From: an uncultured Duncaniella sp.
Lineage (GTDB): Bacteria > Bacteroidota > Bacteroidia > Bacteroidales > Muribaculaceae
Length of the DNA: 10,538 nucleotides
Direction of reading: 5' to 3'
Assembly: GCF_910577345.1 (NCBI RefSeq)
Contig: NZ_CAJTMT010000050.1
Coordinates: forward strand, 1 to 10,538
Shown here: piece after piece, positions 1 to 5,443 of the stretch
How positions within the stretch are numbered: the first letter of the stretch is position 1
Layout: each line of letters starts with the position of its first letter
Made by a program: the position numbers and the translations under genes
Notes under the pieces: generated by a model
Told to the model about the DNA's origin: nothing
Databases searched by the model: none
The model's input: the letters and a program-made list of their open reading frames with translations, nothing else

Positions 1-89
1 TCCCTTGCCCTCACCCCACCATCCCGCCTCCTCCACGAAACCGACCAAACCTAACCACCGATCGGCTGTCGCCCGCCTCGTCTATCGTA

Positions 90-282
90 CGGTAGGGACG
101 CTTTTCAAAGCGTCCGCAACAGCATACGGATTGAAAATGCACCCAAACCGAAATCCAATCCCAAATCCGGAATCCAAATTGATTATCCGTTGCCCGCTCC
201 GCGTTATATTCCAAAAAATCAAATTGTTGTTGGATTGTCTGATTGTATGCTGATGCGGACGCTTTAAAAAGCGTCCCTACCG
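90..282. repeat. 38-base inverted repeat pair whose arms are hairpins (MITE-like)
   Basis: The arm at 90-127 and the reverse complement of 245-282 match at 36 of 38 positions. Each arm contains its own palindrome, GGACGCTTT-2 bases-AAAGCGTCC, at about 96-115 and 257-276. The 117 bases between the arms show no coding signal. The layout, about 193 bases in all, resembles a small non-autonomous element or a paired REP-like palindrome. I see no clear target-site duplication: the bases outside the arms share only a GTAC at different offsets. The inverted repeat is certain; its mobile nature is inference. Confidence 0.7.
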
Positions 283-319
283 GGTGTACCTATAATCCCT
301 ACCGGGTGTACATATAATC
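276..319. repeat. 22-base tandem repeat, two copies
   Basis: A 22-base unit beginning CCTACCGGGTGTAC occurs at 276-297 and again at 298-319, with a single difference (ACCTAT against ACATAT). The first copy begins inside the right arm of the upstream inverted repeat, so the tandem may have formed by duplicating the outer end of that element. No function is evident. Confidence 0.75.
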
Positions 320-327
320 CCGGACGG

Positions 328-413
328 TCAATCACTAAGATACTTCCGTAGTTTCTGATAGAGAAAAGAAATACTGAGCAGAATCGCCCCTAAAAGAATT
401 AACACTATTATCC
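328..413 (-). pseudogene. Orphan 3' end of a DUF2339 gene (about 28 codons)
   Basis: This stretch aligns without gaps to the last codons and TGA stop of the intact DUF2339 gene (1194-1279). On the minus strand it reads VLILLGAILLSISFLYQK followed by LRKYLSD and stop, almost the same as the intact C-terminus. Six substitutions separate the copies before homology ends near 413. Five are synonymous (Arg, Phe, Ile, Ala and Leu codons) and one is Phe to Leu. There is no start codon or upstream coding sequence: to the right it breaks off into palindromic DNA. A simple decaying duplicate should not favour synonymous changes, so the fragment more likely derives from a diverged functional homologue. 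Confidence 0.85.
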
Positions 414-423
414 CGCCGGAGCG

Positions 424-528
424 GGTGTCCGCAGGACACCGATTTACTCGTAACCCCGTACATCGGAGCGTAGCGGAGATGTGCGGGGAAAACAATCACC
501 AACAAATAAAGGTGTCCGTCAGGACACC
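424..528. repeat. Cluster of three short palindromes
   Basis: Two nearly identical hairpins, GGTGTCC-loop-GGACACC, lie at 424-440 (loop GCA) and 511-528 (loop GTCA). Both are followed by CGATTTAC. Between them, 454-488 forms an 11-base-pair stem (CCCCGTACATC with GATGTGCGGGG, one G-T pair) around a 13-base loop containing the direct repeat CGGAG-CGTAG-CGGAG. These look like REP-type extragenic palindromes. They begin just where the homology of the DUF2339 fragment ends. Confidence 0.65.
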
Positions 529-590
529 GATTTACCGATTTACCAATCAGCCGCTATTCGCTCAGCCGATCATGAAGTCCACCACCTCAA

Positions 591-618
591 TACCCAAGCT
601 TTATCTCCTCGGGTATTT
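591..618 (-). terminator. Possible weak terminator after the lipoprotein gene
   Basis: AATACCC at about 591-597 pairs with GGGTATT at about 611-617, a 7-base-pair stem with a long loop, just beyond the lipoprotein stop codon. There is no strong T-tract on the minus strand, so a terminator role is only tentative. Confidence 0.2.
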
Positions 619-622
619 GGCC

Positions 623-1105
623 TCATGGGCACTCTTCCAAAGAGAATTCTGTGGAGATTGTTTCATGTTTATAATTACATATTATATTCTTTGTTATCTT
701 ATATTTCCCTTTGTCAAACACGCCATCCAAATCTGACAAATTGATTTTAAATTGGCGGGATGAGCCGGGAGTAATTTCATATCCTTTCCCGTAAAACACT
801 ACCGGTTTATATGGTATATAAGTCCATTCACCTTTTTCGTATTGTTCAACTTTATAATAATCACCGGTAGAGTATATGGAATCAGTATTATTTTTGATGG
901 ATATTACTAAATTCCCTTTTGGTAAATCGATTGTTTCCACCATCATGAATATTTCAATAGAATCCATACATGGCTCATCAACAATTACAGAATCAGAAGC
1001 AACTGTATTGAATGAAGTAGCTGATGACGTGTCATTTGATAATGTACAAGACATTATCAAATGACAGCAAATTGATATAATTAGCAATCTAAGTATCAAT
1101 ATCAT
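623..1105 (-). CDS. Small lipoprotein with an Ig-like domain, unknown function
   Basis: The gene encodes 160 residues. The N-terminus is a lipoprotein signal: a hydrophobic stretch from residue 2, then Ile-Met-Ser-Cys with Cys20 as the likely lipidated residue. The protein should be anchored in the envelope. After a Ser/Thr-rich linker, residues about 55-155 resemble the bacterial Ig-like domains of small lipoproteins (Big_14 type): an extended strand region, Tyr-x-x-Glu with an aromatic-rich GEWTYIP stretch, a PGSS turn, and GKYKITK near the end, like the family's G-x-Y-R-I-x-K ending. A TGA lies directly before the ATG, so the start cannot extend upstream. It lies 88 bases after the DUF2339 gene on the same strand and may be co-transcribed. 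It is much richer in A+T than its neighbours, which suggests acquisition. The domain assignment is by eye and the function is unknown. Confidence 0.8.
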   Translation of the reverse strand: MILILRLLIISICCHLIMSCTLSNDTSSATSFNTVASDSVIVDEPCMDSIEIFMMVETIDLPKGNLVISIKNNTDSIYSTGDYYKVEQYEKGEWTYIPYKPVVFYGKGYEITPGSSRQFKINLSDLDGVFDKGKYKITKNIICNYKHETISTEFSLEECP

Positions 1106-1193
1106 TCAATATTAAAATATTCATTACGATACGGAGGGCGTTGTGCGTGTGCGCTTCATATTTGTCAGCCTTATTAGCTCTATTCCCCTTTCC

Positions 1194-3515
1194 TCAATCA
1201 CTAAGATACTTTCGTAGTTTCTGATAGAGGAAAGAGATACTGAGCAGAATGGCCCCCAAAAGAATAAACACTATTATCCTTCCGATTGCGGCCATTTTCC
1301 ACAAATCATATCCGGCAAGCTTGACAATCACTATTCCCAATACAGCCAAGGAGATGATTCGCAGAAGTTTGGAGTGATAGCGCATACCCAACAGCATCTG
1401 GACACTTGCACAGATGGTGAGTGTTATTGAAAACGCTGCACTCTTGAAGTGAGTCAGTCCCGTAGTTTCGAGCACTCTGAAAACTGCCGACAATACGAAA
1501 AGCATCACCGCGAGATTAAAGTAGACCATATAATTCCCTGCGATATTTGTCGTAATCTTCTCTTGTCGGAAAGCACCCGTTGCGCAGCGGAAGTAGACGA
1601 ATCCGAAAATCATTACGGCAATCGCCATCGGCATGTCGGATAGGAAACTGTTTCCGGTGATATATGGAGCTAAGCCGAATACCGCTGTCATGGCACCCGG
1701 AAGAATCAGGTAGGTAGATGAGCGGTTGAACGGAGGATAGCTTATGGCCGTCGCGATGATTCCTATTGCTGCAAGTGCGGTCCATGTCGCTATCGGTTGG
1801 GGCAGCAGATAGCCGAAAAGGACAACCATACCTGTGCTCAGGATGATGGCGCCGCTCCAGAGAGTGAAGAACCCGGCTCTACCCATATTTGCTTCTTCTC
1901 CCTCTTTATGGATGAGTCGCGAACACCACAGATATGCGCAACCGTTGACTATATAGATCCATGCAGCCTCTGTCTTTCCGAAAATTTCCCCTGCATCGTA
2001 GGCAGCCCCAATAAGCAGAAGTGCGGCCTGCGGAATGCCTGCAAGGCGTGACAGGATGCGATAGATTCTTTGGCCGGTACGCATCTGCATCCACATCATG
2101 ATGGTGGCATACAGACCGATGGCTGAGAATCTAATGCCGTTTGACGTAAACTGTACCAGTATCGCTGCGAGAGCCATTCCGGAAATGAATGTTATGAGCA
2201 GACTGTTGATGAGGTCGGCTTTTCGGTCTTTATAATATCTGAGATAGATGCACAGATTGATGATACACCCGACTAAAGCTACGCATCCTCTCGCATTGAA
2301 GGACGGGACGATGTCGGCGATAAGCCAGGTCCCGAAGCAAAGGTATGCGAGATTATTGATGATGATGGCTGAAATAAGGCAGGCGGTCACTTTCGAACGG
2401 TTGGAGTTGCGGTGCAGCTCTGTGATGAGTGGAACGGAGAAGACAATGAAATTGTAGATTGTCGCGACAAGCCACCATGCGTTGTGCTCCTCTCCGCTTG
2501 TTATATTCATTCCGATACCCGTGATGATATATGTGAGCCAGCAGGCAATCGGTGAGAGAATCCACCAGTTTTTGTAGATGCTGATTGCAAGCACAGCGCT
2601 GTTGAGGATAGCCATATAGGCTAATACCTGAACGAATGAACCGCTCCCGTTCGATGCGATGAACGGGGCCGCGAATCCTCCGATGATGGCTGTGATGGCG
2701 AGTTCGGGCCGGTTGAACGGAATAGCTATCGCAATCATGATGGCGGTGAGCACCAACAGTATGATGAAAGATGTCGTCGGACCGAAAACTCCGTAGAGGT
2801 GGTAACCTATGGCCACGCTGACAAAACAGATTGCAAAGCCGCCTCCGGCAAGGATGGATGAGAAGTTTCTGTAGTTGTCCTTCAAGGGATAAGCTATTCC
2901 CCAGAGACTTACGCCGATTCCCATTGCGAGTATGGTGCGCAGGAATTCGTTTATCCAGTTTTGATCGATGGCATATTTCACAAAGAAGCCTATGCCAATG
3001 ATGAATATGAGAATGCCTATTTTGCTGAAAAGGTTTACCCCTATGACTTTTTCCCAATTCTTGCCGTAGGATGGGGTTTCATCCGGATTTTCATCGGGGA
3101 AGCTTTCGGAATCCGTTTCCGGTTTTTCATCCGGAGTCATTGCTGCCGGTTCCATCCTCTGCTGTGGTGCTTCCTCTTCAGAGACAATCCAATCAGGGAC
3201 TTCCCTCTCTTGCAGACTCTCATCGGGTGTGTCTTCCGGAATGTAGTCCTCCTCCGGTTGCATCGTTTCCGGAGCTACAGTTCGCGCCGGAATCTCTTCC
3301 GGAATTGCCGTTTCGGTCGGAATTACCTCTTTGGAATATGGAGGCACATTGACGGCTTTGTCGGTTGTTGAGACATGGTGGTGCAGCTCCTCGCGCAGAC
3401 GGTTGATTTCCTGCCGGAGAATTTCAGAATATTGGAGAATTTCCCGAACTCTCTTGTCTATGCCGATGATGAAGAAAAGGGCGAGAGCAATGGCTATCAA
3501 CACAAGAGCTTCCAT
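1194..3515 (-). CDS. DUF2339 multi-pass membrane protein
   Basis: This is a 773-residue inner-membrane protein of the DUF2339 family, whose function is unknown. It opens with a membrane helix (residues 1-18) and a short charged coiled-coil-like stretch. An acidic, proline-rich linker follows, to about residue 150. The family signature comes next (NWEKVIGVNLFSKIGILIFI, then GFFVKYAIDQNW), followed by roughly twenty hydrophobic segments to the C-terminus. I chose the ATG at 3515 rather than the longer TTG-started frame reaching 3575. DUF2339 proteins typically begin with that first helix, the TTG lies inside the hairpin after queG, and a promoter-like pair lies between the two. The last codons are duplicated at 328-413. 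It follows queG and precedes the lipoprotein gene on the same strand. The family call is firm; the role is open. Confidence 0.9.
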   Translation of the reverse strand: MEALVLIAIALALFFIIGIDKRVREILQYSEILRQEINRLREELHHHVSTTDKAVNVPPYSKEVIPTETAIPEEIPARTVAPETMQPEEDYIPEDTPDESLQEREVPDWIVSEEEAPQQRMEPAAMTPDEKPETDSESFPDENPDETPSYGKNWEKVIGVNLFSKIGILIFIIGIGFFVKYAIDQNWINEFLRTILAMGIGVSLWGIAYPLKDNYRNFSSILAGGGFAICFVSVAIGYHLYGVFGPTTSFIILLVLTAIMIAIAIPFNRPELAITAIIGGFAAPFIASNGSGSFVQVLAYMAILNSAVLAISIYKNWWILSPIACWLTYIITGIGMNITSGEEHNAWWLVATIYNFIVFSVPLITELHRNSNRSKVTACLISAIIINNLAYLCFGTWLIADIVPSFNARGCVALVGCIINLCIYLRYYKDRKADLINSLLITFISGMALAAILVQFTSNGIRFSAIGLYATIMMWMQMRTGQRIYRILSRLAGIPQAALLLIGAAYDAGEIFGKTEAAWIYIVNGCAYLWCSRLIHKEGEEANMGRAGFFTLWSGAIILSTGMVVLFGYLLPQPIATWTALAAIGIIATAISYPPFNRSSTYLILPGAMTAVFGLAPYITGNSFLSDMPMAIAVMIFGFVYFRCATGAFRQEKITTNIAGNYMVYFNLAVMLFVLSAVFRVLETTGLTHFKSAAFSITLTICASVQMLLGMRYHSKLLRIISLAVLGIVIVKLAGYDLWKMAAIGRIIVFILLGAILLSISFLYQKLRKYLSD

Positions 3516-3545
3516 GTCAGATTGGTTTAAGAGTTTAACATTCGG

Positions 3546-3576
3546 CAAGATAGAAAGAATAAATGATTGCGGCAAA
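3546..3576 (-). promoter_or_regulatory. Bacteroidetes-type promoter for the DUF2339 gene
   Basis: On the minus strand, TTTG (3576-3573) is followed after 20 bases by TATCTTG (3552-3546), close to the Bacteroidetes consensus of TTTG, 19-21 bases, TAnnTTTG. Transcription would start near 3539, giving a leader of about 25 bases before the ATG at 3515. The -33 box lies within the hairpin that follows queG. This is a sequence match only. Confidence 0.4.
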
Positions 3577-3608
3577 AATTTTTAGTTAAATTTTTGCCGT
3601 AATCATTT
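3561..3608 (-). terminator. 21-base-pair hairpin just after queG
   Basis: The arms 3561-3581 and 3588-3608 are complementary at 20 of 21 positions, and the remaining pair can form a G-U wobble in RNA. The loop is 6 bases. The hairpin starts 7 bases beyond the queG stop codon, so it probably ends the queG transcript. The U-tract after it on the minus strand is broken (ATTCTTTCT), and the lower stem itself is A/T-rich. It also carries the presumed -33 box of the next gene. Confidence 0.65.
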
Positions 3609-3615
3609 TGAAATT

Positions 3616-4554
3616 TTAGAGGATGTTGCAATCACTATCTTTAATTTGGAGGGCGTTGCGTTGGAGGCCGGTGAGTTTGGTGCGCTTGATGGCGGAGCGA
3701 CGGAAGAGGGTTGAGAAGTCTTCCTGCTTCATAGTGAGGATTGCTTCGGTGTCGAGGCTGAGGATTGCTGGACGGGGGCGGAATTCTTCGATTTCCGAAA
3801 GAGGGGCGTTGGTGTTGTGGGGACAGACCTCCTGACAGACATCGCAACCGTAGATATGCCGTCCAAGCTCGGTTCCTGTGGGAAAATCGCCTCGATACTC
3901 TATTGTCAGATATGACAGACAGCGCTTTGCATCAAGGACTGAAGTTTCGTTTGACCCTGCTTGGTGTGAGAGGGCTTTTCCGGGGCAGGCGCGGAGGCAG
4001 CGGTCGCAGCCGAGGCAGCTTTCGGTGCAGGGTGGGTCGGGGGTGAGTTCGAGTGTTGTGAGTATTTCGCCGAGAAAGAAATGGGTTCCGGCTCCGGGTA
4101 GAATCAACTGTTGGTTGCGACCGATGAAACCTATGCCGCTGCGGACCGCCCAATAGCGTTCGTGGATGGGGGCTGTGTCGACACAGACGCGACATTCTGC
4201 TCCATATTTTTCGGAAATCCATGCGGCAACCTCTTGCAGACGTTTGCGCACGATGTCGTGGTAGTCATCTCCGAGAGAGTATGAGGCCCATTTCAGAGGG
4301 CTTCTGACCGGGCCGTGGTAATAGTTGAAGGCACACGAAATGATGCTTCGGGCTTCGGGCAGGAGGAGTGCGGGATTGCTCCGGATGTCAAGATGGTTTT
4401 CGAGATAGCCCATTTCGCCGTGTTTACCCTCCGAGAGCCATTTCCGATATGCTTCCGTTGTCGCATCATCCACGGATTGCACCCTCGCGATGCCACTCTT
4501 GAAGACACCGGCGGCTTCAAGACGTTTTTTTATAAGCTTTTCTGTTGTCTCCAT
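3616..4554 (-). CDS. queG: Epoxyqueuosine reductase
   Basis: QueG is a cobalamin-dependent, iron-sulfur enzyme that reduces epoxyqueuosine to queuosine in the wobble position of GUN-anticodon tRNAs, the last step of queuosine synthesis. It acts in the cytoplasm. The 312 residues show an N-terminal DUF1730 region (residues about 45-125), then VDTAPIHERYWAVRSGIGF, where Asp126 matches the proposed catalytic Asp. The ferredoxin-like part has Cys180, 183, 186 and 190, Cys212 in the RCLSYLTIEY block, and Cys237, 240 and 244 in GCDVCQEVCPHN: eight cysteines for two 4Fe-4S clusters. The C-terminal HEAT-like region of longer homologues is absent, as is usual in Bacteroidetes. A 266-base repeat-rich gap separates it from the deacetylase gene upstream. 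A weak -7 match (TACCTTTC, 4592-4585) lies about 30 bases before the ATG. Confidence 0.95.
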   Translation of the reverse strand: METTEKLIKKRLEAAGVFKSGIARVQSVDDATTEAYRKWLSEGKHGEMGYLENHLDIRSNPALLLPEARSIISCAFNYYHGPVRSPLKWASYSLGDDYHDIVRKRLQEVAAWISEKYGAECRVCVDTAPIHERYWAVRSGIGFIGRNQQLILPGAGTHFFLGEILTTLELTPDPPCTESCLGCDRCLRACPGKALSHQAGSNETSVLDAKRCLSYLTIEYRGDFPTGTELGRHIYGCDVCQEVCPHNTNAPLSEIEEFRPRPAILSLDTEAILTMKQEDFSTLFRRSAIKRTKLTGLQRNALQIKDSDCNIL

Positions 4555-4589
4555 GAATGAATAGTGTAGCTGTAATTATCATGAGAAAG

Positions 4590-4818
4590 GTACAGAAGGA
4601 CATAAGGTCAGAAGATACAAAAGAATTATATCCTTATATGCTCATAAGAGATACAAAAGCACAAAAGGGCATAAGTAACAAAAGAATTATATAATAAAAA
4701 AATAAGAAGATAACTCTCAGTCTTACATTTTGTTTCATATAATCTTTATATCTTTTGTTCCTTATGCTCTTTTGTGCTTTTGTATCTCTTATTCTTTGCG
4801 CGTCTGTATCTTATATTT
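4590..4818. repeat. 42-base inverted repeat in 9-base-phased A+T-rich DNA
   Basis: Positions 4644-4685 and the reverse complement of 4751-4792 agree at 40 of 42 positions, with a 65-base A+T-rich spacer. The arms and flanking bases are built from related short words (ACAAAAG, ATAAG, AGATAC) that recur about every 9 bases. CAAAAGAATTATAT occurs twice (about 4618 and 4680). The stretch fills nearly all of the space between the deacetylase stop and the queG start. It could fold into a large hairpin and end the deacetylase transcript, or it may be a degenerate repeat element. No coding signal is present. Confidence 0.75.
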
Positions 4819-4820
4819 TC

Positions 4821-5438
4821 TTACATCGGGAGTTGACGGAACTCATAGCCCTGTTCCTTGAGCCATTCGATGGCTTTCGGGAGGGCATAGCGCATTTTGT
4901 CGTGCGCTTTGAGGGAATCGTGAAACACGATTATAGAGCCGTTGCGTGTGTAGCGCTTCACGTTTTCCAGAACCTGCTCCTTTGTGACACGCTTGGAGTA
5001 GTCGCGGGTCACCACGTCATACATTATTATATTATAGTGGCGCTTGATGAGCTTTGTCTGCAAGGGGGAGATGATGCCGTGGGGCGGACGGAAGAGAGTC
5101 GACCCTATCAGTTGGTCCGCTTCTGTGATGTCGCGGAAGAAGGTGGTCGCGTTCTCCTTCAGACCTTGCAGATGGTGCATGGTATGGTTGCCGTAGGAGT
5201 GTCCCCGGCGCTTGACCTCCTCGAATACTTCGGGGTATTTCCTGACATTGTCGCCGACCATGAAGAAGGTCGCCTTTATGTCATAGCGGTCAAGGACGTC
5301 GAGGACCCACGGCGTCTCCTCGGGGATAGGGCCGTCGTCAAAGGTGAGATAGACGACCTTCTTTCCCCTCTGGAGTATGCGCCAGATGGCTTCGGTGAAG
5401 AGCAGACGGTAGAAAAACGGTGGTTGTTCAATCCACAT
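4821..5438 (-). CDS. Polysaccharide deacetylase (NodB domain, CE4 type)
   Basis: A 205-residue NodB-homology protein, predicted to remove acetyl groups from N-acetylated sugars of a cell-surface or peptidoglycan-type glycan using a divalent metal. Visible motifs are TFDDG (Asp34 catalytic base, Asp35 metal ligand), HTMHH (His85 and His89, metal ligands), RPPHG (117-121) and the C-terminal IIVFHD block with His173. The usual Trp-containing motif 4 appears as YDVVTRDY, so the substrate pocket may differ from well-studied members. It is nearly a bare catalytic domain. The first 25 residues are hydrophobic-aromatic (PPFFYRLLFTEAIW) but do not form a clear signal peptide, leaving its location uncertain. 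The ATG lies 5 bases after the DUF2723 stop codon, so the two are almost certainly co-transcribed and probably translationally coupled. The natural substrate is unknown. Confidence 0.92.
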   Translation of the reverse strand: MWIEQPPFFYRLLFTEAIWRILQRGKKVVYLTFDDGPIPEETPWVLDVLDRYDIKATFFMVGDNVRKYPEVFEEVKRRGHSYGNHTMHHLQGLKENATTFFRDITEADQLIGSTLFRPPHGIISPLQTKLIKRHYNIIMYDVVTRDYSKRVTKEQVLENVKRYTRNGSIIVFHDSLKAHDKMRYALPKAIEWLKEQGYEFRQLPM

Positions 5439-5443
5439 GATTC

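Larger units (their letters stand above)
1..622. other. Gene-free, repeat-rich region at the left edge
   Basis: No convincing gene is visible here. The open frames that cross it have no family motifs and run through palindromes and repeats. From left to right it holds about 90 unremarkable bases, a 38-base inverted repeat pair (90-127 and 245-282), a 22-base tandem repeat (276-319), a duplicated 3' end of the DUF2339 gene (328-413), and a cluster of short palindromes (424-528). The last 90 bases run up to the stop codon of the lipoprotein gene. Such a pile-up suggests a tolerant spot where repeats and gene fragments collect. Confidence 0.75.

Noticed and set aside
5..253. Open frames on both strands at the left edge
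   Set aside because: They run through the inverted repeat arms, have no recognisable motifs, and overlap each other on opposite strands.
425..744. Two overlapping plus-strand frames of about 90-100 codons
   Set aside because: They cross the palindrome cluster and the 3' end of the lipoprotein gene on the other strand; no motif or plausible start context is present.
3516..3575. Twenty-residue N-terminal extension of the DUF2339 protein from a TTG
   Set aside because: The TTG is inside the hairpin after queG, a promoter-like pair lies downstream of it, and the ATG at 3515 gives the usual N-terminal helix.
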